A DNA stretch of 64,000 nucleotides from Nocardioides oceani (GCF_030412965.1 NZ_JAUHJQ010000002.1:427969-491968); one strand, 5' to 3'; shown: positions 1-10,075, counted from the first letter of the stretch. Program-made: numbers and translations. Notes: generated by a model not told the origin, from the letters alone.

Positions 1-1
1 T

Positions 2-778
2 CCCCAGTACGGCGTCGTGACGGGCGACCTGGACGAGTTCGGGCAGCCCGACGAGGACGCCGTGGTCGTGGCGCTCGCCGGCGACCCGCTGTACGTCGGC
101 GTCAAGCTGCTCGACACCGAGCACAAGCTCGCCGACGTCCGCCTGCTGGCGCCGGTCCTGCCGCGCAGCAAGGTGGTCGGCATCGGCCGCAACTACGCCG
201 CGCACGCCGCCGAGATGGGCAACGACGTGCCGACCGAGCCGCTGATGTTCCTCAAGCCCAACACCAGCGTGGTGGGCCCGGGCGACCCGATCTTCTACCC
301 GCGGCAGACGCAGAACCTGCACTTCGAGGGCGAGCTCGCGGTCGTCATCGGCCGGATCTGCCGCGACGTGCCGCCGGAGCAGGCGACCGACGTCATCCAC
401 GGCTACACGATCGCCAACGACGTGACCGCGCGCGACCTGCAGAAGGGCGACGTGCAGTTCACCCGGGCCAAGGGCTTCGACTCCTTCTGCCCGCTCGGGC
501 CGTGGATCGAGACCGACCTCGACCCCCAGCACTTCGCCGACGGGGTCCGGGTGCAGACCCACCTCAACGGCGACCTGAAGCAGGACGGCAGCACGGCCGA
601 CCTGATCTTCGACATCCCGACGCTCGTGTCCTACGTCTCGAGCGTGATGACGCTGCTGCCCGGCGACGTCATCCTCACCGGCACCCCCGAGGGTGTCGGT
701 CCGATGGAGGTGGGCGACGAGGTCGAGGTCTCGATCGCCGGCCTCGGCACTCTCACGAACAAGGTGGCCCAGCGTTGA
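2..778 (+). CDS. Fumarylacetoacetate hydrolase family protein, 5' end cut off
   Basis: The reading frame is open from base 2, so the true start lies upstream of the window; the GTG at 17 is internal. The visible 259 residues carry the FAH fold: a conserved [13 protein letters not shown] stretch, the metal-binding acidic pair in [11 protein letters not shown], the Asp of NDVTARDLQ, the lysine in [15 protein letters not shown], and the C-terminal [14 protein letters not shown] loop. Family members hydrolyse or decarboxylate acylpyruvates, oxaloacetate or 2-hydroxyhepta-diene-dioates in the cytoplasm; the substrate cannot be read from sequence. Its stop overlaps the gltX start, so the two are probably translationally coupled. 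Confidence 0.9.
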   Translation, partial: PQYGVVTGDLDEFGQPDEDAVVVALAGDPLYVGVKLLDTEHKLADVRLLAPVLPRSKVVGIGRNYAAHAAEMGNDVPTEPLMFLKPNTSVVGPGDPIFYPRQTQNLHFEGELAVVIGRICRDVPPEQATDVIHGYTIANDVTARDLQKGDVQFTRAKGFDSFCPLGPWIETDLDPQHFADGVRVQTHLNGDLKQDGSTADLIFDIPTLVSYVSSVMTLLPGDVILTGTPEGVGPMEVGDEVEVSIAGLGTLTNKVAQR

Positions 779-2241
779 GCAACACCCCCGTCCGCGTCCG
801 GATGGCCCCGTCCCCGACCGGCAGCCCGCACGTCGGTCTCGCCCGCACCGCGCTCTACAACTGGGCGTTCGCGCGCAAGCACGGCGGCACCTTCGTCTTC
901 CGGATCGAGGACACCGACAAGGAGCGCAACACCGAGGAGTCCTACGAGTCGCTCATCGACCTGATGCAGTGGCTCGGCCTGTCCTGGGACGAGGGGGTCG
1001 TGGTCGGCGGCCCGTACGGCCCCTACCGCCAGTCCGAGCGCACCGAGGTGTACGCCGACGTGCTGGCCCGGCTGCGCGAGTCGTCCTACACCTACGACTG
1101 CTTCTGCACGACCGAGGAGGTCGACGCGCGTCGCAAGGCGTCCGGCTCCAAGGTGCTGGGGTACGACGGGTTCTGCCGCGAGCTGTCCGCCGAGCAGCGG
1201 GCGGCGTTCGAGGCCGAGGGCCGCGCGCCGGTCGTCCGGTTCCGGATGCCCGACGGCGAGATCACCTTCGACGACCTCGTCCGCGGCGAGATCACCTTCC
1301 AGACCGAGCACGTCCCGGACTTCGCGCTGGCGCGGGCCAACGGCGACCCGCTCTACACGCTGACCGCCCCGGTCGACGACGCCACGATGGAGATCACCCA
1401 CGTCCTGCGCGGTGAGGACCTCCTCTCGAGCACGCCGCGCCAGGTCGCGCTGTTCGAGGGCCTCAAGGCGATCGGCGTGGCGAAGGAGACCCCGGCGTTC
1501 GGCCACCTGCCCTACGTCATGGGCGAGGGCAACAAGAAGCTCTCCAAGCGCGACCCGCAGGCGCACATGGCGCTCTACCGCGAGCAGGGCTTCCTCCCCG
1601 AGGGCCTGCTCAACTACCTCGCGCTGCTCGGCTGGTCGATCGCCCCGGACCGCGACGTCTTCACGCTCGAGGAGATGGTCGGGGCCTTCGACCTGAGGGA
1701 CGTCAACCCCAACCCGGCGCGCTTCGACCTCAAGAAGGCCGAGGCGATCAACGCCGCCCAGATGCGCCTGCTCTCGGTCGAGCAGGTCACCGAGCGCGCC
1801 CTGCCGTTCCTCGTCGGGGCCGGCGTGGTCGACGAGGGCTCCGAGGCCGATCGCGAGCTGCTCGCGCGGGCGATGCCCCTGGTCGCCGAGCGGATCAACA
1901 AGCTCACCGAGGCCGTCGACATGCTGGGCTTCCTCTTCGTCGCCGAGGAGGACTTCACCCGCGACGAGGCCGACGCCGCCAAGCTGCTGGACGAGAAGGG
2001 CGTCGAGGTCGTCCAGGCGGCGTACGACGCCGTCGAGCCGCTCGGGGAGTGGACCACCGACGCCATCCAGGCGGCCCTGCAGGGCAAGCTCGTCGAGGAG
2101 CTCGGCCTCAAGCCGCGCAACGCCTTCGGGCCGGTCCGGGTGGCGATCACCGGCCGCCGGGTCTCCCCGCCGCTGTTCGAGTCGATGGAGCTGCTCGGCC
2201 GCGACCGCGGCCTCGCCCGTCTCCGCTCCGCGCTGGGCTGA
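775..2241 (+). CDS. gltX: Glutamyl-tRNA synthetase
   Basis: Class I aminoacyl-tRNA synthetase that charges tRNA-Glu, and in many actinobacteria also tRNA-Gln for later amidation. The product is 488 residues, normal for the family. The HIGH-type nucleotide-binding motif is seen as [15 protein letters not shown] near the N terminus and the KMSKS-type loop as [10 protein letters not shown] near residue 245. The TTG start at 775 overlaps the preceding TGA and restores the usual [12 protein letters not shown] terminus; an ATG at 802 would remove residues before the motif. Charging of tRNA-Glu fits the tRNA-Glu and tRNA-Gln genes 1-1.3 kb downstream. Confidence 0.96.
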   Translation: MSNTPVRVRMAPSPTGSPHVGLARTALYNWAFARKHGGTFVFRIEDTDKERNTEESYESLIDLMQWLGLSWDEGVVVGGPYGPYRQSERTEVYADVLARLRESSYTYDCFCTTEEVDARRKASGSKVLGYDGFCRELSAEQRAAFEAEGRAPVVRFRMPDGEITFDDLVRGEITFQTEHVPDFALARANGDPLYTLTAPVDDATMEITHVLRGEDLLSSTPRQVALFEGLKAIGVAKETPAFGHLPYVMGEGNKKLSKRDPQAHMALYREQGFLPEGLLNYLALLGWSIAPDRDVFTLEEMVGAFDLRDVNPNPARFDLKKAEAINAAQMRLLSVEQVTERALPFLVGAGVVDEGSEADRELLARAMPLVAERINKLTEAVDMLGFLFVAEEDFTRDEADAAKLLDEKGVEVVQAAYDAVEPLGEWTTDAIQAALQGKLVEELGLKPRNAFGPVRVAITGRRVSPPLFESMELLGRDRGLARLRSALG

Positions 2242-2245
2242 CGCG

Positions 2246-3214
2246 ATGACCGTGCCGGTGCAGCAGCCCCCGCCCGCCACCGGCGAGGGCCTGACCTACG
2301 AGCGGCTGCACCGGCTCGGACGCACCGGCTGGTGGCGTCCGCTGGTGGGCGTGCTCCTGCTGGTGTTCCTCGTGCTCGTCCTGCAGACCGTCGCGACGGT
2401 CGTCATCGCGGTCTACCTCCTCGTCCGCGGCGTGGGCGTGGACGAGGCGCTCGACCGGCTCACGGGTGATCCCGTCACGCCGTCGTTCCTCGCGCTCGTC
2501 AACGTCGGCTGGGCCCTCGCGATCCCCGCCGTCTGGCTCGTCGGCTTCGCCCTCCACCGGCTGCGGCCCGGGTGGGTGTCGTCGGTGGGGCTGCGGCTGC
2601 GCTGGCGTTGGTTCGCGGCCTGCTTCGGTGTGGCCTTCGTCGCGCTGTTCCTGACACTCGTCGTCTCGGCGCTGCTGCCGGCGCAGGGCTCCGGGACCGA
2701 GGTGTCGACCGAGCTCAACGACTTCACCCGGACCACCCGGGACTTCGCGCTGGTCGTGCTCCTGCTCACGCCGCTGCAGGCGGCAGGGGAGGAGTACGCC
2801 TTCCGGGGCTACCTCACCCAGGCCTTCGGCGGCCTGGTGCCGTGGCGGTGGGTGGCCGTCGTGGTGCCGGCCTTCCTGTTCGCGCTCGCCCACGGGGTCG
2901 GCCAGGACCTGCCGATCTTCTTCGACCGGTTCGCCTTCGGGCTGGTCGCCGGCACGCTCGTCATCCTCACCGGCGGCCTGGAGGCGGGCATCGCGATGCA
3001 CGTCCTCAACAACTGGCTGGCCTTCGGCATCGCGCTCGCCTTCGGCGACATGACCTCCGCGCTCAACCCGTCGGGCGGGACGTGGTGGAGCCTGCCGGTC
3101 ACCCTGACCCAGTCGCTGGCGTTCCTCGGGCTGACCCTGCTCGTGGCGCGGGCGATGGGGGTGCGGCGCACGACCGACGGGGCCGTTTTGGAGCGCCGAA
3201 ACACTCGCGTGTAA
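2246..3214 (+). CDS. CPBP family intramembrane glutamic endopeptidase
   Basis: A 322-residue polytopic membrane protein with about seven to eight hydrophobic segments. It carries the CPBP/Abi (CAAX protease-like) motifs: EEYAFRG at about residues 182-188, a histidine in LAHGVGQD near 216, and HVLNNWLAF near 252. Family members are membrane proteases linked to protein maturation, bacteriocin self-protection or stress signalling; the target here is unknown. The ATG lies four bases after the gltX stop, so it is probably the last gene of the FAH-gltX unit. Its end overlaps the putative tRNA promoter. Confidence 0.88.
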   Translation: MTVPVQQPPPATGEGLTYERLHRLGRTGWWRPLVGVLLLVFLVLVLQTVATVVIAVYLLVRGVGVDEALDRLTGDPVTPSFLALVNVGWALAIPAVWLVGFALHRLRPGWVSSVGLRLRWRWFAACFGVAFVALFLTLVVSALLPAQGSGTEVSTELNDFTRTTRDFALVVLLLTPLQAAGEEYAFRGYLTQAFGGLVPWRWVAVVVPAFLFALAHGVGQDLPIFFDRFAFGLVAGTLVILTGGLEAGIAMHVLNNWLAFGIALAFGDMTSALNPSGGTWWSLPVTLTQSLAFLGLTLLVARAMGVRRTTDGAVLERRNTRV

Positions 3215-3217
3215 GGT
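3188..3217 (+). promoter_or_regulatory. Probable promoter of the tRNA-Gln/tRNA-Glu genes
   Basis: TTGGAG (3188-3193) and TAAGGT (3212-3217) are 18 bases apart and about 65 bases before tRNA-Gln. The -10 overlaps the TAA stop of the CPBP gene. It is a sigma70/HrdB-like match by eye only. Confidence 0.45.
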
Positions 3218-3281
3218 TCTCGACCGTGCCCACCGCCACGGCGGAGGGCACGAGATGGCCGACATTAGTCTTGTCAGTCAG

Positions 3282-3353
3282 TGGGATATGGTGTAATTGG
3301 CAGCACGACTGGTTCTGGTCCAGTTAGTCTAGGTTCGAGTCCTAGTATCCCAG
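3282..3353 (+). tRNA. tRNA-Gln (anticodon CUG)
   Basis: A full cloverleaf is visible. The acceptor stem is TGGGATA/TATCCCA with discriminator G at 3353. The anticodon stem ACTGG/CCAGT holds loop TTCTGGT, giving anticodon CUG, which reads CAG. The T arm is CTAGG-TTCGAGT-CCTAG. CCA is not encoded. The U1-A72 first pair is typical of tRNA-Gln. Confidence 0.97.
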
Positions 3354-3469
3354 CGAGTCGCAGGTCTCCTTCGCAGAAGAAGTCCTCGATTTTGCGGCAA
3401 CAACGGCCCCGGCTAGAGTTCCGCAGGCGGTTCGGGAACGGACGGCCGGAAACAACTGGATACACGCAT

Positions 3470-3542
3470 GCCCCGTTCGTCTAGCGGCCCAGGACGCTGG
3501 CCTCTCACGCCGGAAGCACGGGTTCGAATCCCGTACGGGGTA
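3470..3542 (+). tRNA. tRNA-Glu (anticodon CUC)
   Basis: The acceptor stem is GCCCCGT/ACGGGGT, with a G-U first pair. The anticodon stem CTGGC/GCCGG holds loop CTCTCAC, giving anticodon CUC, which reads GAG, the dominant Glu codon in such G+C-rich genomes. The T arm is CGGG-TTCGAAT-CCCG. CCA is not encoded. It lies 116 bases after tRNA-Gln with no gene between, so the two are probably co-transcribed. Confidence 0.97.
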
Positions 3543-3552
3543 CACACGAGGA

Positions 3553-3584
3553 CGGCCCCGGAGATCATCTCGATCTCCGGGGCC
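3553..3584 (+). terminator. Hairpin terminator after the tRNA pair
   Basis: An inverted repeat with 13-base arms (CGGCCCCGGAGAT and its complement) around a short loop lies 10 bases after tRNA-Glu, followed only by TTCC. There is no long T run, as usual in actinobacteria. Confidence 0.7.
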
Positions 3585-3697
3585 GTTCCGCATCCCCGGG
3601 AGCCTCCGACGACGTGACGGGCCGCACGACCCGGTTTGGGTGCCGGTCGCGCGGGGGACACTGCCTCCCGCAGGACCGACGACAGACGGGCAGGCCA

Positions 3698-4570
3698 TTG
3701 GGGGGCAGCACCGGCCGCACCGCGCCGCACGAGGCGCGGGTGGCGGCCTTCTGGGACCGGTACACCGGTCAGGCGCGCAGCGCGCCGGCGTTCCTCGCCG
3801 GCCACCCGCTCGTGGTCGCGCGCGCGGCCGCCGACGTACGCCGTCTCCCCGAGGTGGCCGCGCCCGACGTCCGCGGCGCCGGCGCCGGCGCGGCGTACCT
3901 CCGCGACGTGCTGCACCGTCGCCGTCACGGCCTGAGCCTGCGGACGACCGGCGCGGCCGTGCTCGAGCTGCCCGGGCGTCCCGGCGACGTGCTGGTCGGG
4001 TCGAGCCGGGCCACGCTGCGGCGCAAGGTGCGGGCGGCGGAGCGTCGCGGGCTGGCCTGCCGGCCGGTCACCGACCCGGGCGAGCGGGAGGCGCTGCTGG
4101 CCCGCGCCCACGCCGCGGAGGCCGAGCACCCCGACCCGCGCTACCGCGTGAGCGCGCCCGACAACAGCGACCTGCTCGCGTTCGGGCACTGGTACGTCAC
4201 CGAGGACGCGGACGGCCGGGCGCTCCACCTCGCAGTGGTCCCCGTCGCGGGCGAGTGGGCGGCGCTGCGCTACTTCCGCACGCTGTCGTGGGGCGAGGCC
4301 GAGAGCGACGCCCGCTACCTCGCCAGCGCCCACCTCGCCGCCGCGCTGGTGGCCACGGGCGTGCGGCACGTCCTGGACCCCGAGCCGCCCGGGACCCAGG
4401 GTCCGGGCCTGCGGCACTTCCAGCGGATGGTCGGCTACCGCTACGTCCGGCTCGTCGCCGCCGCGCAGGAGGCCGCGTCGCCGGTGCGCCGGCGCGTGGC
4501 GGTCGGGGCGCTGTCCCTGGCCGCCGCCGCGGCCGGTGTCAGCCTCGAGGCGGAGTGGCTGCTCGGCTGA
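3698..4570 (+). CDS. Uncharacterised protein with GNAT/BioF2-like acyltransferase features
   Basis: About 290 residues, soluble, no signal peptide. The stretch VGSSRATLRRKVRAAERRGL followed by a later FRTLSWGEAESDARYLASAHLA resembles the acetyltransferase_6 (BioF2/FemAB-like GNAT) layout, in which an Arg/Lys-rich segment precedes the acyl-CoA fold. I do not recognise a specific family and the function is inference. The start is uncertain: GTG 3614, TTG 3698 and GTG 3740 are all in frame. TTG 3698 is chosen because a purine-rich GGGCAGG lies before it. It is convergent with the LCP gene, 27 bases apart. Confidence 0.6.
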   Translation: MGGSTGRTAPHEARVAAFWDRYTGQARSAPAFLAGHPLVVARAAADVRRLPEVAAPDVRGAGAGAAYLRDVLHRRRHGLSLRTTGAAVLELPGRPGDVLVGSSRATLRRKVRAAERRGLACRPVTDPGEREALLARAHAAEAEHPDPRYRVSAPDNSDLLAFGHWYVTEDADGRALHLAVVPVAGEWAALRYFRTLSWGEAESDARYLASAHLAAALVATGVRHVLDPEPPGTQGPGLRHFQRMVGYRYVRLVAAAQEAASPVRRRVAVGALSLAAAAAGVSLEAEWLLG

Positions 4571-4597
4571 GCTCCCGCGTGACCCGGTCCGGGCGGA

Positions 4598-5683
4598 TCA
4601 GGCGCAGAGGCCGTTGGCCGCGGCGTCGGCCTTCGAGCCGCCGGGCCGGCTGCCGCTGATCGCGCCGCGGCCGAGGTCGCCGAGCGGCCGGTCGTCCGCG
4701 ACGCGGCGCCACAGCGCACCGGCCTCGTCGGTCAGGCGCACCCGGCCCCAGTTCGGGTCCCCGACGGGGAGCTCGACGACCGGCGCGGTGACGAAGCGGA
4801 TCTTCCCGAGCCGCGCGTGGCGGAGCGACCCGGCCAGGTCGACGACCTCCGAGACGCTGGCCAGCTCGGGGTCGGCCTGGATCGAGCCCGCCACGGCGCT
4901 CGCGAACGACACCAGCCGGTCCGGCCGCGCGAGCGTGCGGGCGGAGAGCACCTTGGCGATCATCGAGGCGATGAACGCCTGCTGGCGGCGTACCCGGCCC
5001 AGGTCGGCGTTGGGCGTCGACGTGCGCTGCCGCATGTAGGCCAGGGAGTCCTCGCCGCCGAGGACCTGGGTGCCGGCGTCGAGGTGGATGCCGTGCTGGC
5101 GGTCGTCGACCTCCGCGGGCAGGCAGACCTCGACACCCCCGACCGCGTCGACGATCTCCTTGAATCCGCCGAAGTCCACGACCACGTAGTGGTCGACGTA
5201 GATCCCGGTCACCGCCTCGAGCTGCGCCGCCGCGCACGACGCGCCGCCGACCGCGAGGGCCTCGTTCCACGTCGCGTCCCGCGCGCCCGGCACCACCTCG
5301 CCGTCGACCTCGCAGTCGGGCCGGTCGACGAGCGTGTCGCGCGGGACGGAGATGCCGTACGCCGCCCGGCGGCCGTCGGCCACGTGCAGCAGCATGGTGA
5401 CGTCCGAACCCCCGCCGCCGGACTCGCGGTCGATGCCGCAGCCGTCGCACGCCCGCTCGTCGGTGCCGAGGACCAGGATGTTGAGCGCTCCCGTCGGCAG
5501 CTGCGGCTCGGGCCGCTCCGCCCGGCCGGCGTAGTCGATCGGCGGCCCCTCGTCGATGCGCCGGTCGACGTGGCGGTAGGCCAGCGCCACCGCGACGCCG
5601 GTCACCAGGGCGAGGCAGAGCTGGGTGACGAGGACGACCCGCCAGACGGTACGTCGGTGCGCGCGGTCGACCACGGCGCCCAT
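4598..5683 (-). CDS. LCP (LytR-CpsA-Psr) family cell-wall polymer ligase
   Basis: 361 residues: a short cytoplasmic N terminus, one membrane segment (about residues 14-36), then an extracellular LCP domain. Visible LCP hallmarks are LNILVLGTDER (about 67-77), GGSDVTMLLHV, SVPRDTLV (about 112-119) and the Arg-rich YMRQRTSTPNADLGRVRRQQ helix that contacts the lipid pyrophosphate. LCP enzymes transfer undecaprenyl-linked glycopolymers such as teichoic acids or arabinogalactan to peptidoglycan. Extra cysteines in ERACDGCGID suggest an external disulfide. The ATG at 5683 follows a poor ribosome-binding site. It diverges from the alkA-like gene across 96 bases. Confidence 0.92.
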   Translation of the reverse strand: MGAVVDRAHRRTVWRVVLVTQLCLALVTGVAVALAYRHVDRRIDEGPPIDYAGRAERPEPQLPTGALNILVLGTDERACDGCGIDRESGGGGSDVTMLLHVADGRRAAYGISVPRDTLVDRPDCEVDGEVVPGARDATWNEALAVGGASCAAAQLEAVTGIYVDHYVVVDFGGFKEIVDAVGGVEVCLPAEVDDRQHGIHLDAGTQVLGGEDSLAYMRQRTSTPNADLGRVRRQQAFIASMIAKVLSARTLARPDRLVSFASAVAGSIQADPELASVSEVVDLAGSLRHARLGKIRFVTAPVVELPVGDPNWGRVRLTDEAGALWRRVADDRPLGDLGRGAISGSRPGGSKADAAANGLCA

Positions 5684-5779
5684 CGTCCCAGAGCGGCCGC
5701 TCCCGCGCGGGCGATCCGTCCTCGCCGCGGTGTCCGATTCCCGCCAGACCGTGTCGTCGTGGTGCGCGAGGATGGACCC

Positions 5780-7282
5780 GTGACCACGACACGCGACCCG
5801 CGGATGGACCCCGAGTCCTGCTACCGCGCCGTCACGTCGCGGGACCGGCGCTTCGACGGCGTCTTCTGGACGGCCGTGCGGACCACCGGCATCTACTGCC
5901 GGCCCTCCTGCCCGGCCCGCACGCCGGCGTACGGCAACGTGAGCTTCCACCCCAGCGCGGCGGCCGCACAGGCCGCGGGCTACCGCGCGTGCAAGCGCTG
6001 CCGCCCCGACGCCACGCCCGGCAGCCCCGACTGGGACGTCGCCGCCACGGTCGCCGGTCGGGCGATGCGGCTCATCGCCGACGGCGTCGTCGACCGCGAG
6101 GGCGTGGACGGGCTCGCCCGACGGCTCGGCTACACCCCGCGGCACCTCTCGCGCCTGCTGCTCGCCGAGCTCGGCGCCGGCCCGCTCGCGCTGGCCCGGG
6201 CCCGTCGCGCGCAGACCGCGCGGGTCCTCATCGAGACCACCGACCTCGGGTACGCCGACGTCGCCTTCGCCGCGGGCTTCACCAGCGTGCGGCAGTTCAA
6301 CGACACCGTGCGCGAGGTGTACGCCGCCTCCCCGACGCAGCTGCGCGGCGGCCGCGGGGGACGGGCCGGCGCGGGCACGGTGACCATGCGCCTGGCGGTC
6401 CGGACGCCGTTCGCGGGTCGCGCGCTGCTGGACTTTCTCGCCTACCACCTCGTGCCGGGGGTGGAGGTCGCCGGGGACGGCTGGTACGCCCGGACCCTGG
6501 ACCTCCCGCACGGCCCCGGGACCGTCCGGCTCGACCTGGCCGACGAGCCCGACCCCGACCGCACCGCCTTCGTGACCGCCCGGTTCGCGCTCCACGACCT
6601 GCGGGACACGGCCGCGGCCGTCGAGCGCGCCCGCCGGCTGCTCGACGCGGACTGCGACCCGGTCGCCGTCGACGACCACCTCCGCCCGGACCCCCTCGTC
6701 GGACCGCTGGTCCGCACCTGCCCGGGGCTGCGGGTGCCGGGACAGGTCGACGGCGACGAGACGGCGGTCCGCACGGTCGTCGGCCAGCAGGTCAGCGTGA
6801 CCGGCGCGCGGACCGTGACCGGCCGGATCGTCGCCGAGCACGGCCGGCCCGTGGTCACCGATGTCCCCGGACTCACCCACCTGTTCCCCGACGCGGCCAC
6901 CCTGGCCGAGCTCGACCCCGCCGGGCTGCCGATGCCGCGGGCACGGGGTCGGGCGCTGGTCGGGCTCGCCGCGGCGCTGGCCGCGGGCGACGTCGCGCTC
7001 GACCGGGGCGCCGACCGCGACGACGTACGCCGGCGGCTGCTCGCGCTGCCGGGCATCGGCCCCTGGACGGCCGACTACGTCGCCATGCGGGCGCTGGCGC
7101 ACCCCGACGTGTTCCTGCCGACCGACATCGGGGTCCGCAACGCCCTGCGCGGGCTCGGCCTCCACGACGCGGAGGTCGCGCGCGCCGTGGCCGGCGCGGA
7201 CCGCTGGCGCCCGTGGCGCTCCTACGCGCTCATGCACCTGTGGAACACCCTCATGCCGCCCACCGCCACCCGGGAGACCTGA
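5780..7282 (+). CDS. Ada-AlkA fusion: alkyl-phosphotriester sensor, AraC-type HTH and DNA-3-methyladenine glycosylase
   Basis: Three modules in 500 residues. The N-terminal Ada zinc domain shows [13 protein letters not shown] and CKRCRP, the four zinc cysteines, one of which accepts methyl groups from phosphotriesters. An AraC-type HTH follows (about 95-190, with [16 protein letters not shown]). The C-terminal AlkA half has the helix-hairpin-helix [17 protein letters not shown] and the Asp in FLPTDIGV at the catalytic position. The Ada methyltransferase domain is absent but is supplied by the ogt gene two bases downstream. This predicts a self-sensing adaptive-response unit. Start GTG 5780 follows GAGGA; ATG 5804 is an alternative. 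Confidence 0.92.
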   Translation: MTTTRDPRMDPESCYRAVTSRDRRFDGVFWTAVRTTGIYCRPSCPARTPAYGNVSFHPSAAAAQAAGYRACKRCRPDATPGSPDWDVAATVAGRAMRLIADGVVDREGVDGLARRLGYTPRHLSRLLLAELGAGPLALARARRAQTARVLIETTDLGYADVAFAAGFTSVRQFNDTVREVYAASPTQLRGGRGGRAGAGTVTMRLAVRTPFAGRALLDFLAYHLVPGVEVAGDGWYARTLDLPHGPGTVRLDLADEPDPDRTAFVTARFALHDLRDTAAAVERARRLLDADCDPVAVDDHLRPDPLVGPLVRTCPGLRVPGQVDGDETAVRTVVGQQVSVTGARTVTGRIVAEHGRPVVTDVPGLTHLFPDAATLAELDPAGLPMPRARGRALVGLAAALAAGDVALDRGADRDDVRRRLLALPGIGPWTADYVAMRALAHPDVFLPTDIGVRNALRGLGLHDAEVARAVAGADRWRPWRSYALMHLWNTLMPPTATRET

Positions 7283-7284
7283 CC

Positions 7285-7758
7285 ATGTGGACCGTCATCG
7301 ACAGCCCCGTCGGCGAGCTGCGCCTCGTCGAGCACGACGGCGCGCTGACCGCGATCGAGTTCGCGCCGTTCGAGGACAAGCACCTCCGCGGCGAGCGCGA
7401 CGACGCCCACCCGCTGCTCGTGGAGACCGCCCGCCAGCTCGCGGCGTACTTCGCCCGGGAGCTGCAGGACTTCGACCTGCCGCTCGCCCCGGTCGGCAGC
7501 GACTTCCAGCACCGGGTGTGGGCGGCGCTGCGGGAGATCGGCTACGGCGAGACCGCGTCGTACGGCCAGGTGGCCGCGCGGCTGGGGATGACCGCGGCGG
7601 CCTCGCGCGCCGTCGGGCTGGCCAACGGCCGCAACCCGATCCCGATCGTCGTGCCCTGCCACCGGGTGATCGGCGCGAACGGCACGCTCACCGGGTACGC
7701 CGGCGGCCTGCCCCGCAAGCAGCTGCTCCTCGGGCTGGAGTCGGCCGCGCTCTTCTGA
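7285..7758 (+). CDS. ogt: Methylated-DNA--[protein]-cysteine S-methyltransferase
   Basis: A 157-residue suicide repair protein that transfers the methyl group from O6-methylguanine to its own cysteine. The active-site PCHRVIG is present, preceded by the DNA-recognition helix [18 protein letters not shown] and the N-terminal [17 protein letters not shown] segment. It starts two bases after the AlkA fusion, so the pair is almost certainly one operon covering both base-excision and direct reversal of alkylation damage. The length is normal for Ogt/AGT. Confidence 0.96.
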   Translation: MWTVIDSPVGELRLVEHDGALTAIEFAPFEDKHLRGERDDAHPLLVETARQLAAYFARELQDFDLPLAPVGSDFQHRVWAALREIGYGETASYGQVAARLGMTAAASRAVGLANGRNPIPIVVPCHRVIGANGTLTGYAGGLPRKQLLLGLESAALF

Positions 7759-7759
7759 C

Positions 7760-7809
7760 GCCTCGTGATGCCCAGCGTGCGCCAGGGCGCACGCTGGGCA
7801 TCACGAGGC
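7760..7809. terminator. Strong bidirectional terminator between ogt and ndgR
   Basis: Two perfect 22-base arms (7760-7781 and 7788-7809, beginning GCCTCGTGATGCCC) flank a six-base CCAGGG loop. It lies two bases after the ogt stop and eight bases before the end of the convergent ndgR gene, so it can stop transcription from both sides. Confidence 0.9.
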
Positions 7810-7817
7810 GGGGGTGG

Positions 7818-8540
7818 TCACTCCGCGGCGGCGCGGCGCAACGACTCCGAGAGCCGCTCGGCGGCGGCGAGCACCGCAGGGGCGTGCATGCGGCCGGGCT
7901 GGCGGGAGAGCCGCTCGAGCGGGCCGGAGACCGAGACCGCCGCGATCACCTTGCCGCCCGGCGAGCGGACCGGCGCCGAGACCGAGGCGACGCCCTGCTC
8001 GCGCTCGCCCACGGACTGCGCCCACCCGCGGCGGCGGATGCCGGAGAGCGCGGCGGCGGAGAAGGCCGAGTTCTGCAAGCCGCGGTGCATCCGCTCGGGG
8101 TCCTCCCACGCGAGCAGCACCTGGGCGGCCGAGCCGGCGCGCATGGTCAGCTGGGAGCCGACCGGGATGGTGTCGCGCAGGCCCGAGGGGCGCTCGGCGG
8201 CGGCGACGCAGACGCGGTGCTCGCCCTGGCGGCGCCACAGCTGGGCCGACTCGCCGGTGATGTCGCGCAGGCGGGCCAGCACGGGGCCGGCGGTGGCGAG
8301 CAGGCGGTCCTCGCCGGCGGCGGCGGACAGCTCGGCGAGGCGCGGGCCGAGGACGAAGCGGCCCTGCATGTCGCGGGCGACCAGCCGGTGGTGCTCGAGT
8401 GCCACGGCGAGGCGGTGCGCGGTCGGCCGCGCGAGACCCGTGCCGGCGACGAGGCCGGCCAGGGTGGCAGGGCCCGACTCGAGGGCGGTGAGCACGAGAG
8501 CGGCCTTGTCGAGCACGCCCACTCCGCTGGTGGTGTCCAT
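7818..8540 (-). CDS. ndgR: IclR-family regulator of leucine biosynthesis (NdgR/LtbR type)
   Basis: 240 residues. The N-terminal winged helix contains [20 protein letters not shown]; the C-terminal IclR effector domain spans about 75-235. In Streptomyces, Corynebacterium and Mycobacterium the divergent IclR protein beside leuCD (NdgR/LtbR/LeuR) controls leuCD and other amino-acid genes. Position and length match that family exactly; the assignment of function is from this context. A GGCA-N4-TGCC inverted repeat lies immediately upstream and overlaps its likely -10, which suggests autoregulation. Confidence 0.9.
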   Translation of the reverse strand: MDTTSGVGVLDKAALVLTALESGPATLAGLVAGTGLARPTAHRLAVALEHHRLVARDMQGRFVLGPRLAELSAAAGEDRLLATAGPVLARLRDITGESAQLWRRQGEHRVCVAAAERPSGLRDTIPVGSQLTMRAGSAAQVLLAWEDPERMHRGLQNSAFSAAALSGIRRRGWAQSVGEREQGVASVSAPVRSPGGKVIAAVSVSGPLERLSRQPGRMHAPAVLAAAERLSESLRRAAAE

Positions 8541-8636
8541 ATGGCAATACTGCCGTCTCGCATCATGGGATGCAAGGGTCTACGATGGTCCGGCACCGAG
8601 AAGTACGTCACGAGCACGTCACGAGGGAGAGACACC
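8541..8636. promoter_or_regulatory. ndgR/leuC divergent control region
   Basis: A 96-base gap with GGCA-ATAC-TGCC (8543-8554), a candidate NdgR half-site pair. The leftward -10 candidate CAGTAT (complement of 8547-8552) sits six bases before the ndgR ATG. The rightward -10 candidate is TACGAT (8581-8586). A purine-rich GAGGGAGAG precedes the leuC ATG. Confidence 0.5.
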
Positions 8637-10061
8637 ATGGGTCGGACGCTGTCCGAGAAGGTCTGGGACGAGCACGTCGTCCGCTCGACGCCGGGAGAGC
8701 CGGACCTGCTCTACATCGACCTCCACCTCATCCACGAGGTCACCTCGCCGCAGGCCTTCGACGGCCTCCGGCTCGCCGGGCGCGCGGTACGCCGCCCCGA
8801 CCTGACCCTCGCCACCGAGGACCACAACGTCCCCACGCTGGACTGGGACAAGCCGATCGTCGACCCGGTCTCGCGGACCCAGGTGGAGACCCTGCGCCGC
8901 AACGCCGAGGAGTTCGGCGTACGGCTGCACCCGCTCGGCGACCTCGACCAGGGCATCGTGCACGTGGTCGGCCCGCAGCTGGGCCTGACCCAGCCCGGGA
9001 TGACCATCGTGTGCGGCGACAGCCACACCAGCACGCACGGCGCGTTCGGCGCGATCGCGTTCGGCATCGGCACCTCCGAGGTCGAGCACGTGCTCGCCAC
9101 GCAGACGCTGATGCAGGCCAAGCCGAAGACCATGGCCGTGACCATCGAGGGCAGCCTGCCCGAGGGCGTCACCGCCAAGGACATGGTCCTCAACCTCATC
9201 GCCCACACCGGCACCGGCGGCGGGCAGGGCTACATCGTGGAGTACCGCGGCCAGGCCATCGAGGAGCTCTCGATCGAGGGCCGGATGACCGTGTGCAACA
9301 TGAGCATCGAGTGGGGCGCGAAGGCCGGCATGATCGCGCCGGACCAGAAGACCTTCGACTACATCGAGGGCCGCCCCGAGGCGCCGACCGGCGCCGACTG
9401 GGACGCCGCCGTCGAGCACTGGCGCAGCCTGCGCACCGACGAGGACGCGGTCTTCGACAAGGAGATCGTCCTCGACGCGAGCACGATGACGCCGTTCGTC
9501 ACCTGGGGCACCAACCCCGGCCAGGGTGTGCCGCTGGGCGCGTCGGTCCCCGCCCCCGAGGACTTCGAGGACGTCAGCGACCAGGTCGCCGCCGAGAAGG
9601 CCCTGGAGTACATGGGTCTCGAGGCCGGCACCCCGATGCGCGAGGTCAAGGTCGACACCGTCTTCGTCGGCTCCTGCACCAACGGCCGCATCGAGGACCT
9701 CCGCCTCGCCGCCGACATCATCAAGGGCCACCACGTCGCCGCCGACACCCGCCTGCTCGTGGTGCCCGGCTCGGTCCGCGTCCGCCTGCAGGCGGAGGAG
9801 GAGGGCCTCGACGTGGTGTTCAAGGAGGCGGGCGCCGAGTGGCGCGGCGCGGGCTGCTCGATGTGCCTGGGCATGAACCCCGACACGCTCGAGCCCGGCG
9901 AGCGCAGCGCCTCGACGTCCAACCGCAACTTCGAGGGCCGTCAGGGCAAGGGTGGCCGCACCCACCTGGTCTCGATCCCGGTGGCCGCAGCCACGGCCGT
10001 CCGCGGCACCCTCTCCTCGCCCGCCGACCTCGAGCCCGTCGCCGCCCCGGCGACCGTCTGA
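8637..10061 (+). CDS. leuC: 3-isopropylmalate dehydratase large subunit
   Basis: The 474-residue catalytic subunit of isopropylmalate isomerase, which interconverts 2- and 3-isopropylmalate in leucine synthesis. The aconitase-family [4Fe-4S] ligands are visible in [12 protein letters not shown] and [23 protein letters not shown] and the C-terminal [14 protein letters not shown] substrate loop are intact. The ATG at 8637 follows a good ribosome-binding site. It forms an operon with leuD, 14 bases downstream, under the divergent NdgR-type regulator. Confidence 0.97.
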   Translation: MGRTLSEKVWDEHVVRSTPGEPDLLYIDLHLIHEVTSPQAFDGLRLAGRAVRRPDLTLATEDHNVPTLDWDKPIVDPVSRTQVETLRRNAEEFGVRLHPLGDLDQGIVHVVGPQLGLTQPGMTIVCGDSHTSTHGAFGAIAFGIGTSEVEHVLATQTLMQAKPKTMAVTIEGSLPEGVTAKDMVLNLIAHTGTGGGQGYIVEYRGQAIEELSIEGRMTVCNMSIEWGAKAGMIAPDQKTFDYIEGRPEAPTGADWDAAVEHWRSLRTDEDAVFDKEIVLDASTMTPFVTWGTNPGQGVPLGASVPAPEDFEDVSDQVAAEKALEYMGLEAGTPMREVKVDTVFVGSCTNGRIEDLRLAADIIKGHHVAADTRLLVVPGSVRVRLQAEEEGLDVVFKEAGAEWRGAGCSMCLGMNPDTLEPGERSASTSNRNFEGRQGKGGRTHLVSIPVAAATAVRGTLSSPADLEPVAAPATV

Positions 10062-10075
10062 ACCGGAGCACGTCC

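Noticed and set aside
3281..3484. Small open frames across the tRNA genes
   Set aside because: They overlap clear tRNA cloverleaves and have no ribosome-binding site.
3282..3542. tRNA pair as an integration site for a genomic island
   Set aside because: No repeat of either tRNA 3' end was noticed downstream and the flanking genes are ordinary.
4598..7237. Very long open frame on the minus strand continuing upstream of the LCP gene, opposite the Ada-AlkA gene
   Set aside because: Only the part from 5683 downwards has protein-family content. The rest is the complement of a convincing gene, an effect of high G+C.
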